From NCBI RefSeq assembly GCF_001858025.1, contig NZ_LZQD01000003.1, forward strand, positions 127,027 through 191,026: a DNA stretch of 64,000 nucleotides, given 5' to 3'. The first letter of the stretch is position 1. Every line of letters begins with the position of its first letter. Below the pieces are notes generated by a model. That model ran no database searches. It worked only from the letters and a program-made list of their open reading frames with translations, and was not told where the DNA came from. Below, piece after piece: positions 9,581 to 18,852 of this stretch. This stretch comes from Trichormus sp. NMC-1. GTDB taxonomy: Bacteria > Cyanobacteriota > Cyanobacteriia > Cyanobacteriales > Nostocaceae. Both the position numbers and the translations under genes were made by a program.

Positions 9581-10249
9581 ATGCAAGAAGTCTCACGTGC
9601 GACGGAATTAGAATATGCTTTTCTGTTCACTCTCAGAAAAGTAAATTCAATTAATACTGAAGATTTACAGCCATTTTTTCATAATTTACCAATTGATCCT
9701 TACATTAAGGGAGAATATCGCTTCAGAAGGTTATCAAGACTGATAGTTTCAGGGGATAAGTTGATTAAACTTCCTCATGGACATTTATTCCAAAGTGGAG
9801 AATATAATCCTTTATTGGGTGATATCAAAAGAGAGTTTGCAGAATTAGATGATGGGTTGGTAGAACTGGATATTTTTAAGAAGGTTGTTTTAGCATTTTG
9901 TGATTCTTGTCAACTCCACCCGGAAGCAGAAATTGGTGTTCATCAAATTAGAACTACTTGTTCTCCTGGACATTTAGGAAATCCAGCCCCGGAAGGTATC
10001 CATCAAGATGGTACTGATTTTATTGGCATATTTGCTGTAGGTAGAGACAATATTCAAGGTGGAGAAACGCATTTGTATAATGCTAAAAAAGAGAAACCAG
10101 TTTTTAACAAAATTCTCCAACCAGGAGAACTGCTGTTAGTTAATGATCATGAATTTTTTCACTTTACTACTCCCATTAAACCTCAACATCCAACTACAGG
10201 AACTAGGGATGTTTTTGTGCTGACTTCTCCTAGTTTAATTGTAGATTGA
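9581..10249 (+). CDS. 2OG-Fe(II) dioxygenase family protein (PF10014, amino-acid hydroxylase-like)
   Basis: A putative 2-oxoglutarate and Fe(II)-dependent oxygenase of 222 residues. The jelly-roll signature is visible: EGIHQDGTD (His-x-Asp iron ligands, about residues 145-150), VNDHEFFHFTTPI (third iron ligand His) and a conserved Arg in GTRDVFVLTS. This arrangement matches the PF10014 family, which includes free L-isoleucine and other amino-acid hydroxylases, but the substrate cannot be told from the sequence. AAGGAGAAAT sits just before the ATG at 9581. It stands alone between two MITE-like elements. Confidence 0.8.
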   Translation: MQEVSRATELEYAFLFTLRKVNSINTEDLQPFFHNLPIDPYIKGEYRFRRLSRLIVSGDKLIKLPHGHLFQSGEYNPLLGDIKREFAELDDGLVELDIFKKVVLAFCDSCQLHPEAEIGVHQIRTTCSPGHLGNPAPEGIHQDGTDFIGIFAVGRDNIQGGETHLYNAKKEKPVFNKILQPGELLLVNDHEFFHFTTPIKPQHPTTGTRDVFVLTSPSLIVD

Positions 10250-10260
10250 GTATTTTTCTG

Positions 10261-10451
10261 GAGGATGTTGAAAAAGTTGTAAAATTGATAGAATAACCCC
10301 TCTCCAAACCTCTCCCCCCTTGGGAGGAGAGGCTTTGATATCATGTATTTACTGCGTCTAACCCAATCTACACGATGTTCACAACCTCCGTAAGGATTGC
10401 TATATGCTATTAAATTACTCTGGTAAACTTGACGACTTTTCAAACAACCTC
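10261..10451. mobile_element. Diverged relative of the GAGGATGTTT MITE
   Basis: The left end GAGGATGTTGAAAAAGTTG and right end (reverse complement) GAGGTTGTTTGAAAAGTCG form imperfect terminal repeats. The interior shares ACCCCTCTCCAAACCTCTCC with the intact 164-bp MITE, then diverges. It lies 12 bp after the dioxygenase stop codon. Confidence 0.65.
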
Positions 10452-10508
10452 TGAAAATCCAAAATTGATTAACGTTATTATATAGAGGATGGTTATATAG
10501 CGTTTATC

Positions 10509-10556
10509 ACCCCACCCCCAACCCCCTCCCCGCAAGCGATGAGGGGGCTATGATGT
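10509..10556. repeat. C-rich hairpin repeat (CCCCTCCCCGCAAGCGATGAGGGG family)
   Basis: A CACCCCACCCCCAACCCCC tract is followed by a hairpin around GCAAGCGATGAG. Related copies are at 24697-24806, 33902-33955 and 59541-59650. It fills the gap before the TPR gene, and no gene is seen in it. Confidence 0.6.
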
Positions 10557-10607
10557 ATCTCATGTGATTAGGAAATGCTATAAAAGTCTTATTAAGAATA
10601 AAAGATT

Positions 10608-11894
10608 ATGAATGAGGAATTTTACAATCGGGGATTAGAAAAAGCTCAACAAAAAGATTATGCTGGTGCGATTGCAGAATTTAACCAAGCTATACAGGCT
10701 GATCCTTATTTTAGCGCCGCTTACGTAAAACGGGGTTTAGCATATTATGATTCAGGTGCAATTCTCCAAGCTGTTTCTGATTATACCGAAGCTATTAAAC
10801 TGGATAACAAAAGTGTCCAAGCTTATTATTGTCGTGCTTTAGCTAGGTTGGCGCTGAAAAATTTACCTGGTTGTTTAGAAGATGCAGAAAAAGTGATTCA
10901 GCTGAATCTTAATTTTGCTGCTGGTTATGATTTGCGGGGAATAGTGCGACGCAAACAAGGATATATTCAAGATGCGATAGCGAAGCGCTCCGTAGGAATC
11001 GCTAATTTTAAAAAAGCCGCAGAATTATATTTAGAACAAAAGGATGCAGAAAATTGTCGTCTCTGTTTGGAGAAGATTAAACAAATACAACCTAAAAAAG
11101 AAACTACCGTAAATCCACCCAGTTCTAAACCGACTCCTGTCATATCTACTCAAGATTATTTCACGCAATTATTAGATAAGGCGGAAAAAGGAGACACAGG
11201 AGAAGCAATTGCTGATTTAAATTGGATTTTAAAAGCTGATTCCCAAGATGCACAAGCTTATTGCTGTCGTGGGGTAGTGCGTTGTAAAATGGGAAATTAT
11301 CGAGAAGCGATCGCAGATTTTAATCAAGCACTACAACTAAATTTTCAAGATGCTATTGTCTATCGCAACCGGGGAAAGGCTCGTTCGCAGTTAGGAGATC
11401 ATCAAGGGGCGTTATTGGATTTTAACCAAGCAATCAAGATAGAACCAGAAAATGGTTTAGTCTATGTTGCTAGAGGTAATGTCTATCGGTCAATGGGTAA
11501 CTATCTGGCTGCTATTCAAAACTACGCCCAAGCCTTACAAATTAATCCCCATAATCCACAAGCTTACTACAATCGTGGACTTGTTTACACCTTTTTAGAA
11601 GAAATGTCAAAAGCGATCGCAGATTATCAAAAAGCAGCCAGTATATTTTGTGAACAAGAAGACTGGGAAAATTATCAACAAGTATTAGATAGCCTGCAAA
11701 AAATCCAGTCATCTGTCCAAGGAATAAACAAAACCACCTATAATCTACTACGTCAAAAACTGTTACGTCTAGTGGGGGGATATTGGGAAATCGCCCAAAG
11801 ACTGATTCAGCAAAAGAAAAATGTGTATCCGGGGATGTCGGAAGAGTGGTATTTACAAAAAGTGATTAATGATTGGGAAAGCGATCGCCCTTAA
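10608..11894 (+). CDS. Tetratricopeptide repeat protein
   Basis: A 428-residue cytoplasmic-type TPR protein with no signal peptide. TPR units cover about residues 3-150 (YNRGLEKAQQKDYAGAIAEF, AYVKRGLAYYDSG, AYYCRALARLALKNL). A linker with PPSSKPTPV follows, then a second block covers about 190-350 (AYCCRGVVRCKMGNYREAIA, VYRNRGKARSQLGDHQGALL, AYYNRGLVYTFLEEMSKAIA). The tail is helical. TPR proteins act as protein-protein scaffolds, and the partner is not evident. It is convergent with the kinase-WD40 gene. An in-frame repeat insertion lies at 10974-11002. Confidence 0.9.
   Translation: MNEEFYNRGLEKAQQKDYAGAIAEFNQAIQADPYFSAAYVKRGLAYYDSGAILQAVSDYTEAIKLDNKSVQAYYCRALARLALKNLPGCLEDAEKVIQLNLNFAAGYDLRGIVRRKQGYIQDAIAKRSVGIANFKKAAELYLEQKDAENCRLCLEKIKQIQPKKETTVNPPSSKPTPVISTQDYFTQLLDKAEKGDTGEAIADLNWILKADSQDAQAYCCRGVVRCKMGNYREAIADFNQALQLNFQDAIVYRNRGKARSQLGDHQGALLDFNQAIKIEPENGLVYVARGNVYRSMGNYLAAIQNYAQALQINPHNPQAYYNRGLVYTFLEEMSKAIADYQKAASIFCEQEDWENYQQVLDSLQKIQSSVQGINKTTYNLLRQKLLRLVGGYWEIAQRLIQQKKNVYPGMSEEWYLQKVINDWESDRP
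10974..11002. repeat. In-frame palindromic repeat inserted in a TPR unit
   Basis: A 29-nt GCGATAGCGAAGCGC...GGAATCGC element is read as AIAKRSVGIAN, where a TPR helix would normally run AIAxFKKA. It lengthens the unit by about seven codons without breaking the frame. This is the type of short repeat that cyanobacterial genomes accept inside genes. Confidence 0.65.
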
Positions 11895-11940
11895 ACTCCA
11901 AAAATATCTCTGAATTCTCTAAAAAATCAGGAATATCAGT

Positions 11941-14025
11941 CTATTGAGACAACCGCCAAATTTTAATTTTCCTATCTTCCCCACCACTAACCAAAGTCTT
12001 ACCATCACCACTAAAAGCCAGAGATGTGACTGTACTAGTATCTCCCTGTAAGGTGCTAATTTCCATACCTGTGGACACATCCCATAATTTAATTGTACTA
12101 TCGCGGTTAGCACCGGCTAAAATCTTACCATCTGGGCTAAAAGCAATAGTAGTCACATTATTCTCTTGTCCAATCAAAGTGGGAATTTCCTTCCCAGTTT
12201 CGATATTCCACAATTTAATTTTACGATACTTGGGGTGAGCGTAGCTATCGCGGCTAACACTTGCTAGAATTTTACCATTAGGACTAAAAGCGACAGTAGT
12301 CACCGTTTGTAAATTTGGTGTAATTGTACGAATTGGCTTTTCTTTAGCAATATTCCAGAGTTTAATAGTCTTGTCAAAACTACCACTAGCTAAAGTGACA
12401 CCATTAGGACTCATAGCCACAGTTCGCACCCAGTAAGAATGACCTTTAAAAGTATGAATTAGCTTTCCCTCTGCTAAATTCCAAACTTTAATTGTTTTGT
12501 CATCACTAGCACTCACTAAAGTTTTTCCATCAGCGCTAATCGCCAAAGCATGAACTGCGTCAGCATGACTTATTAACGTATGAATTAGTTTTTTACTGCT
12601 TAAATTCCAAACTTTAATTGTGGAATCATCACTACCACTAATTAGACTTTTACCATCTGGGCTAATAGCTACCACATTTACCTTTTTTGTATGTCCTTTC
12701 AGGGCTGTAATTTCCTGATCTGTGGTAATATCCCATAAATTAATTATACTATTTTTTTCGGCGCAGGGCTTTGTGCAATCACCACTACTAGCAATAATCT
12801 TACCATCTAGACTAATCGCCACAGACAAAACCAAATCTTTCTCACCTGGGAGAGTTTTCACCAAAGACATTTTCCCCAAAGATTCCTCTTGAGACTGATG
12901 GACAATAGCATCACTCTTAACTGTACTAATTGGTGGTGGACTGAAACTAGAGGAAAGACCAGTTTTTAACTGGCGAAAATGTCTATAACCAGATTCACCT
13001 AACCCCAAAGATAAAATTACCCCAGTTATCAAAAGTACATTTCTGATCAAAATATATTTTTTGGGATAAGTAGTGGAATGATTTTTTGGTAAGTTGACAA
13101 ATGAATTACTAGCTGGTGGTAATAGATGTGTATACTGTTTACTAAAGTCTTTGATCACTTCATTAGCTGATTGGTAGCGATGCTTAAGTTCTATTTGTAA
13201 AAGTTTATCTATAACTTGAGCTAGTTCATTACTCACCGGAGTTCGCAAATAATTCTGCCAAGTTTTTACCCAACTGTATCCATGTTCCATCCACAATTGA
13301 AAAGGCGAAATTCCCGTTAATAAATGAAAGCAAGTAGCACCTAAACTATATAAATCACTAGCGGGATAAGCTTTCCCATCTCTAATTTGTTCAATGGAAG
13401 AATAACCATGTGAACCAATTGAAGTCCCATGTTTTTTTTGAACTTTGGCTGTTAATTGTTTAGAAGAACCAAAATCAATTAAAATTAATCTGCCATCACT
13501 TTTCCTGCGAATAATATTTTCTGGCTTGATATCTCGATGAATCACTCCTCGCTCGTGAATAAACTGGATAATCGGTAATAAATCCAGCAAAATAGATTGA
13601 ATATCCCAATCTCTATAAGTTTTTCTTAACTCCAACTCTTTTAATAAATTATGTCCATCAATAAATTGCTGTACCAAATACAAACAGTTATCTTGCTCAA
13701 AGTAAGCTAATAAAGTAGGAATTTGTGGATGTTCCCCTAGTTCACGAAGTCGCTTTGCTTCTTCACTAAACAACTCCATTGCTTTCTTTTGTGACCAAGT
13801 TCCTTGGAATTTTGGTGCTAATTGCTTAATTACACAGTAGTCATTTAATTTATCTGTATCTTCTGATAGATAGGTTCTACCAAATCCCCCTTCATCTGAA
13901 AGCACTCGCATCACACGGAAGCGATTTCTCAAAAGTGGTACTAGGGGAGTTTTACAAGTTTGACAAAGCTGATTTCCCTCTGGATTTTGGGGATTTGAAC
14001 AATCTGGATTTAAGCAGCAAATCAT
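11941..14025 (-). CDS. Serine/threonine protein kinase with WD40 repeats
   Basis: A 694-residue membrane-anchored eukaryotic-like kinase. An N-terminal zinc-ribbon-like segment (CC, C9, C21, C24) comes first. The kinase domain spans about 35-295 with glycine loop DEGGFGRTY, ATP-binding Lys67 (CVIKQL), HRDIKPEN (163-170) and DFG (184-186), all intact. A transmembrane helix lies near 326-345 (LLITGVILSLGLG). The C-terminal half (from about 395) has seven WD40 units ending in IKLWDV/IKVWNL, a likely ligand or partner-binding propeller. This kinase-WD40 fusion is common in filamentous cyanobacteria. Target and signal are unknown. Confidence 0.93.
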   Translation of the reverse strand: MICCLNPDCSNPQNPEGNQLCQTCKTPLVPLLRNRFRVMRVLSDEGGFGRTYLSEDTDKLNDYCVIKQLAPKFQGTWSQKKAMELFSEEAKRLRELGEHPQIPTLLAYFEQDNCLYLVQQFIDGHNLLKELELRKTYRDWDIQSILLDLLPIIQFIHERGVIHRDIKPENIIRRKSDGRLILIDFGSSKQLTAKVQKKHGTSIGSHGYSSIEQIRDGKAYPASDLYSLGATCFHLLTGISPFQLWMEHGYSWVKTWQNYLRTPVSNELAQVIDKLLQIELKHRYQSANEVIKDFSKQYTHLLPPASNSFVNLPKNHSTTYPKKYILIRNVLLITGVILSLGLGESGYRHFRQLKTGLSSSFSPPPISTVKSDAIVHQSQEESLGKMSLVKTLPGEKDLVLSVAISLDGKIIASSGDCTKPCAEKNSIINLWDITTDQEITALKGHTKKVNVVAISPDGKSLISGSDDSTIKVWNLSSKKLIHTLISHADAVHALAISADGKTLVSASDDKTIKVWNLAEGKLIHTFKGHSYWVRTVAMSPNGVTLASGSFDKTIKLWNIAKEKPIRTITPNLQTVTTVAFSPNGKILASVSRDSYAHPKYRKIKLWNIETGKEIPTLIGQENNVTTIAFSPDGKILAGANRDSTIKLWDVSTGMEISTLQGDTSTVTSLAFSGDGKTLVSGGEDRKIKIWRLSQ

Positions 14026-14503
14026 GATCTGAGATGCGTGAATGCATGATAAATAATCTGTACTTCTACTCTGTTTTCCTGAATATGGGAAAATTACTAG
14101 AGCTATATAATTAATTATTTATTTTCTGATTATTTTCTGATTATATAATATTCAAAAATTAAAAACTGGTCAAAATGCCACTATGATTTGATGTATATTT
14201 TGCTATCAAATCGGCAATTACCTATTCGGTAAATATAGAAATCCGGTTTGGTTTCGGAATTTACTTGTGTAGGCAGGGAATAGGGAATAGGGAATTTAGG
14301 TGTACGGAGTTTTGTATGGCTACGCCACGCAAGCTATCAAAAATAAAATAGGAGTCCTATATATCTTTATCTAATCACAGATTATCTCTGTTTATTTGTC
14401 AAATAGGTTACTAAATTTATGTATTAAATTAACCGAGTACCGTGGGTTTAAATCCCCTCACAAAACTTAATTAGGAATTACGAATTACGAATTACGAATT
14501 ATT
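14026..14503. other. Intergenic region with short repeats, no gene seen
   Basis: A 478-bp AT-rich gap. It holds GGGAATAGGGAATAGGG near 14276-14296, a GGCTACGCC-type repeat near 14320, and ATTACGA heptamers near 14473-14500 just downstream of the 2TM gene. No coding or RNA gene could be supported. Confidence 0.6.
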
Positions 14504-15007
14504 TTAAGCTTGCCATGCTTTAAACCACTTATTCAAGACTGTATTGATAGTCTGTTTGATTTGATGCTTACGATTCCACTTTTGGAAAGCAACTTCGTAT
14601 TCTTCACCTTTAGTTTGAAAAGTATTCCAGATATCCAGACCTATGGCTAAACCGCAAAATAGTAAAATATAAAGTGACCAGGAAAGAGTATTCCCCCCAA
14701 TCAAGTCCATCAGCAGCAAAAAACAATTAACAATGGTATAATTACCAAGACGTTTTTTGAATTTACCCCAGCGGTAAATCTCAAAAGCTTGGCGCTGCTG
14801 GACTTCACTTTTTTTTCCTAACCAGTCCTGCTCGGCAATTTTTACTAAATCAGGTGATATTTGTAACTCAGCAGCAATTTCTATAATTTGCTGATATGAA
14901 AATTCTTGATCAAGATCGTCAGTTTGACGAGCGATCGCTAATTGCAGAATTTGCTGCACCTCTTCTTGGCTATAAGAACGCAGGCTGTTAGATTCAAACG
15001 CCGTCAT
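14504..15007 (-). CDS. 2TM domain-containing protein
   Basis: A 167-residue protein. A helical N-terminal part (residues 1-80, YSQEEVQQILQLAIARQ, ELQISPDLVKIAEQDWL) resembles the SHOCT-like or HTH-like heads of such proteins. A 2TM domain (PF13239-like) follows with two hydrophobic helices around 88-105 (YTIVNCFLLLMDLIGG) and 110-127 (WSLYILLFCGLAIGLDIW), then a basic amphipathic tail. Function is unknown, and similar proteins are often near sensor or stress genes. The start ATG is at 15005-15007. Confidence 0.7.
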   Translation of the reverse strand: MTAFESNSLRSYSQEEVQQILQLAIARQTDDLDQEFSYQQIIEIAAELQISPDLVKIAEQDWLGKKSEVQQRQAFEIYRWGKFKKRLGNYTIVNCFLLLMDLIGGNTLSWSLYILLFCGLAIGLDIWNTFQTKGEEYEVAFQKWNRKHQIKQTINTVLNKWFKAWQA

Positions 15008-15211
15008 AATGCTTTCTCTGAAAGGAATCTTAATAATAGGGAGCCAGTATTAGCAATCTTCGCCCTAATCCTACACTAGCAAATCTAGATTAGGGTGGCG
15101 ATAGAGATTTATAACTGCAAGCAAAGCTGAAGACTCTCAAAAAATCTGCTGCTGACGAGAATTTAGCAGCGCATAATAACCAAAGAAGTTGCAGCAGGAG
15201 ATAAAAAAATT

Positions 15212-15919
15212 ATGCTTGAAGATAACGGATCAATTCGCACCCTGTCGGTGGATATTGGTGGTAGTGGTGTCAAAGTCATGGTTTTGGATATTACAGGTAA
15301 ACCATTAACAGAAAGGGGAAGGTTAGAAACACCCCAACCCGCGACACCAGAAGTAGTAATTAATGCCATTGCTATGTTAGCCTCATCTCAAGGTGAGTAT
15401 CATCGAGTTTCCGTTGGTTTTCCCGGTGTTGTGCGTTGTGGAGTCACGGAAACAGCCGCTAACCTAGATAACAATTGGATTGGGTTTGATTTAGCAACAG
15501 CATTATCTGGACGACTAAATAAACCCGTGAAAGTAATTAATGATGCAGATATGCAAGGACTAGGTGCAATTGCAGGTAAAGGCGTGGAATTGGTGATTAC
15601 CCTGGGGACTGGTTTTGGTTCCGCTTTATTTGTTGATGGTAAGTTAGTGCCAAATATGGAAATGGGACATCATCCCTTTCGTCAAGGGAAGACTTATGAA
15701 GAACAGTTAGGACGTGCAGCGTTAGAAAAAATTGGCGAGAAAAAATGGAATCGGCGCTTACAAAAAGCGATCGCATCTTTGCAAAGTCTGTTTAACTATG
15801 ATTGTCTTTACATGGGCGGTGGTGAAGCGGTGCGAGTGAATATGAATTTGCCCTTAAACGTGAAACTCATTCCCAATATCACCGGGTTATTAGGTGGTAT
15901 TGCTTTGTGGCGAGATTAG
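15212..15919 (+). CDS. ppgK: Polyphosphate glucokinase (ROK family)
   Basis: Phosphorylates glucose using inorganic polyphosphate (and often ATP) in the cytoplasm. The 235-residue ROK-type protein has the phosphate-1 loop LSVDIGGSGVK (residues 10-20), NDADMQGLGA with the catalytic Asp, and LGTGFGSALFVDG plus EMGHHPF, which match the PPGK pattern. The orthologue All1371 of Anabaena PCC 7120 is a known polyphosphate glucokinase. AGGAGATAAAAAAATT precedes the ATG. It stands alone, divergent from the 2TM gene. Confidence 0.88.
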   Translation: MLEDNGSIRTLSVDIGGSGVKVMVLDITGKPLTERGRLETPQPATPEVVINAIAMLASSQGEYHRVSVGFPGVVRCGVTETAANLDNNWIGFDLATALSGRLNKPVKVINDADMQGLGAIAGKGVELVITLGTGFGSALFVDGKLVPNMEMGHHPFRQGKTYEEQLGRAALEKIGEKKWNRRLQKAIASLQSLFNYDCLYMGGGEAVRVNMNLPLNVKLIPNITGLLGGIALWRD

Positions 15920-16072
15920 CTGTTTTAATCCCCACTGATATCGTGTTCGGTTAAAGACTGATAGTTAGGGAACCGCGCGGTGCAGGGGGGACGCGGGGAG
16001 TTTTTTAATAAAGTAATTAAGCGAACATGATAAGTAAGTCAACATAATTAAACATAAAACGCAAACGAGATA

Positions 16073-16103
16073 GATCCCCGACTTCTCAAAGAAGTCGGAG
16101 ATC
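16073..16103. repeat. Hairpin repeat GATCCCCGACTTCT, copy 2
   Basis: Same family as 7981-8011, with one arm mismatch (CGGAGATC). It lies 48 bp downstream of the tyrA stop codon and could serve as its terminator-like structure. Confidence 0.75.
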
Positions 16104-16151
16104 TGGGTATACGTTTTTTTGTACCTCAACTGACGAAAAAACGCTATATTA

Positions 16152-16994
16152 TTAATCTTTAACAAACTTAGGTCGAGTCTGCTGATTTAACTTCATTTGT
16201 TCGTTTAGCTGTTCCCACTTTTCTTGTTCAATCAGGTAAATAAATTCGTCGAGGTTTTGACGATACTGATGTAATGAATGTAGCAAGGCTTGACGATTAT
16301 ATTGTGCCATCATCACCCCTAATTCTGGATTTCCACCACCAACGCGGCTGGTATCTCGAAAACCTGAACTAGCAAGATTTTGGGCAAGGTGGGCAATTTC
16401 TAGGTCTGTTTCACTCAAACAAGCAGCTATCAAGGAGGCACTAACCATCACAGGTAAATGAGAAATCCAACTAACGGCACGGTCGTGTTTTTCAGGCTGA
16501 CAATGGTAGATAATAGAACCAAGCGATCGCACAATTTCCTCTAACACTGTAATGGCACTACTTGGTGTTGTCTCTATTGGTGTCAGTACATAGGGACGAT
16601 TAACAAACAAATTTCGCTGTGCAGCTTCTATACCTGCATCTGTATTTCCCGCCATTGGATGACCACCAATAAAATTTTTCCACATGGGGGCAATAGCTTC
16701 TACAATTGGTGTTTTTACTGAACCGACATCAGTCACAATAGTAGTCACAGGCAGATGAGAAATTAACTGTTCAACTTGAGGCACAATAAGTCCTATAGGG
16801 GTGCAAATAAATACAACATCGGCTGATGCCAACAAGCTCAAGTCAACTGAGGCTTCATTGACACTGCCCAAGTCAACAGCTTTTTGACAGGTTGATTCAC
16901 GACGGCTAACTCCTAAAAGATGATGTCCTTGTGACTGTAAATCAAAACCCAGAGAGCCGCCTATGAGTCCCAGTCCTAAAATACCAATTTTCAT
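16152..16994 (-). CDS. tyrA: Arogenate/prephenate dehydrogenase
   Basis: Oxidatively decarboxylates arogenate (the usual cyanobacterial substrate) or prephenate in tyrosine synthesis. The Rossmann motif GILGLGLIGGSLG is at the N-terminus, VFICTPIG and TDVGSVK follow, and GGHPMAGNTDAG marks the active-site His. A helical C-terminal dimerisation domain includes SGFRDTSRVGGG. Length (280 residues) is normal. An upstream in-frame TTG (17009) would add SIAK, but the ATG at 16994 (MKIGILGLG) fits the family better. Confidence 0.92.
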   Translation of the reverse strand: MKIGILGLGLIGGSLGFDLQSQGHHLLGVSRRESTCQKAVDLGSVNEASVDLSLLASADVVFICTPIGLIVPQVEQLISHLPVTTIVTDVGSVKTPIVEAIAPMWKNFIGGHPMAGNTDAGIEAAQRNLFVNRPYVLTPIETTPSSAITVLEEIVRSLGSIIYHCQPEKHDRAVSWISHLPVMVSASLIAACLSETDLEIAHLAQNLASSGFRDTSRVGGGNPELGVMMAQYNRQALLHSLHQYRQNLDEFIYLIEQEKWEQLNEQMKLNQQTRPKFVKD

Positions 16995-17077
16995 TTTTGC
17001 AATTGACAACTAAACTTTTACATATTCTCTGCATAACTTTACCAACTTATTAAAGTTGGCATTTGAGAGGTAGGTTC

Positions 17078-18634
17078 ATGACTATAGAGGAATTACTAGA
17101 AAAATATGCAACGGGAGTCTTAGATTTTAGTGGCGCTGAACTAGCGGAAGTCAACTTGAGCGGCACTAAACTTAATGGTGTCAATCTCAGCCAAGCTAAT
17201 CTGAGCGTAGCTAATCTCAGTGGAATAAACCTCTCCGAAGCTAATTTGAGTTATGCCAAGCTGAATGTAGCTAGGCTCAGTGGCGCAAATCTGGCTGGAG
17301 CTATTCTTAACAACTCCAGTCTCAATGTCGCTAATTTGATTAGAGCAGATTTTAGTCGCACTCAACTGCGTCACGCTTCCTTAGTTCGTGCTGAGTTAAT
17401 TCGCACTGATTTCACTCGCGCTGACATGAGTGAAGCGAACCTCAACAGTGCCGATTTACGAGAAGCTACACTGCGTCAGGCCAATCTCCGTCACGCTAAC
17501 TTGAGCGAAGCCAATTTAAGAGGCTCTTGTTTGCGGGAAGCCAACTTAGAAATGGCTAATTTAAACGGTACTGATTTGACTTCTTCCGATCTCAGTGGGG
17601 CAAATTTGCGTGACAGCGAGTTGAGACAATCCCAACTTTGCATGGCAAATCTTAGTGGAGCAGACTTAAGCGGGGCAAACCTTCGTTGGGCTGATTTAAG
17701 AGGAGCAAATCTGATTTGGGCTGATTTAAGTGGAGCAAAATTGAGTGGAGCCAACTTAACTGGGGCAGATTTGAGCAATGCCAATTTAACCAATGCCAGT
17801 TTAGTCCACGCTAACTTAACTCAGACAAAATTAATTAAAGTTGAATGGATGGGTGCTGACTTAACTGGAGCCACATTAACGGGAACAAAACTTTACGCCA
17901 CTCCTCGTTTTGGTTTAAAAATAGAAGGTGTCAAATGCGACTGGGTTGATCTTTCTCCTACAGGCGATCGCACCATTATCCAAAATTTTAATGAGGAAGA
18001 AGTCCGAGACTTTTTTAATGCTACTCCGCCAACAATTCGCATTATTGTTGACTTACCTTTAGAACACGAAGCCAACTTTGTTCTCGCTGGGACTTATTAC
18101 CAAATTGCTCAAGAATATGCAGGACTGATACAAATCCCCAGTGTAGAAAACGGAAGCCGTAGAACTATTTTTACCTTTCGAGTCAATAGCGATGAAGCTT
18201 TATTACCAACAGCTTTTATGGCTATTCTTCCCTTTAAAGATGCCGCCGCTACCCAAAAAAATATTTACACAATGGTAGAGATGATTCGTAAAGAAACGAT
18301 GACTAACCAAAGTTTCAAATCACCACAACTTGTCAAAAAAATAATCTTTTTAGTTGAAGAAGCTCTGAATAAATCGAAAACAATTAAACAGACGAAAAAA
18401 AATCTAGAAGTAGCGGCGAAATTAAGATTTTTTAAAGCACCAACCCAAACAATATTAACAAATTCTAACGCTCAATCTTTAACTATTTATGATCATCCTA
18501 ACTTTGGTAAACGATTGATGAATCGTCCTATGAGTAGTAGTTCTGTTGATGATATATCCCTTGAATCAGAATATATTAAGCCTTCACTCAAGATGACCTT
18601 AGATTTTGTGCAAGGATTTTATTTTATTGGCTAG
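17078..18634 (+). CDS. Pentapeptide repeat protein with C-terminal conserved domain
   Basis: About 40 consecutive A(D/N)LxX pentapeptides (residues about 15-285, ANLSEANLRGS, ADLSGANLRWADL) form a right-handed quadrilateral beta-helix. They are followed by a roughly 220-residue C-terminal region without repeats (IIVDLPLEHEANFVLAG, TIFTFRVNSDEALLP, a Lys-rich helical tail). The start ATG at 17078 has GAGAGGTAGG upstream, and a TTG at 17063 is less likely. Function is unknown. No signal peptide is seen, so it is probably cytoplasmic. Its stop codon overlaps the start of a GTAGAGACGTTC palindromic repeat. Confidence 0.9.
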   Translation: MTIEELLEKYATGVLDFSGAELAEVNLSGTKLNGVNLSQANLSVANLSGINLSEANLSYAKLNVARLSGANLAGAILNNSSLNVANLIRADFSRTQLRHASLVRAELIRTDFTRADMSEANLNSADLREATLRQANLRHANLSEANLRGSCLREANLEMANLNGTDLTSSDLSGANLRDSELRQSQLCMANLSGADLSGANLRWADLRGANLIWADLSGAKLSGANLTGADLSNANLTNASLVHANLTQTKLIKVEWMGADLTGATLTGTKLYATPRFGLKIEGVKCDWVDLSPTGDRTIIQNFNEEEVRDFFNATPPTIRIIVDLPLEHEANFVLAGTYYQIAQEYAGLIQIPSVENGSRRTIFTFRVNSDEALLPTAFMAILPFKDAAATQKNIYTMVEMIRKETMTNQSFKSPQLVKKIIFLVEEALNKSKTIKQTKKNLEVAAKLRFFKAPTQTILTNSNAQSLTIYDHPNFGKRLMNRPMSSSSVDDISLESEYIKPSLKMTLDFVQGFYFIG

Positions 18635-18662
18635 TAGAGACGTTCTACCGGAACGTCTCTAC
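18634..18662. repeat. GTAGAGACGTTC palindromic repeat
   Basis: GTAGAGACGTTC and GAACGTCTCTAC arms flank a short core. It begins at the last base of the pentapeptide gene's TAG stop. Related to the 28-nt copies at 4871 and 5643. As a stable hairpin right after a stop it may also act as a 3' RNA stabiliser. Confidence 0.8.
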
Positions 18663-18852
18663 AGGAGTAAAACCCCCTTGATACCTAATTTTTGGGGGAA
18701 ACTTTATAATTTCTGCAATCTGCTGTATTTGGAAAAAGAATGGAACAAATAAGCAAACAGGGAGAGATAGAGACGCACAGACCCAATGATTGATGTGTAG
18801 GATGGATTTATGAATTTAGTATCAATAATACATACATTTTGGGAGTCAAACA

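Noticed and set aside
14430..14466. TGGGTTTAAATCCC resembling a tRNA T-arm
   Set aside because: No matching acceptor, D or anticodon arms upstream and the 5-bp T-stem does not pair. At most a tRNA 3' fragment.
17141..17793. Antisense frames rich in KSAPLKFAPL and similar
   Set aside because: Shadows of the pentapeptide repeats read on the other strand.
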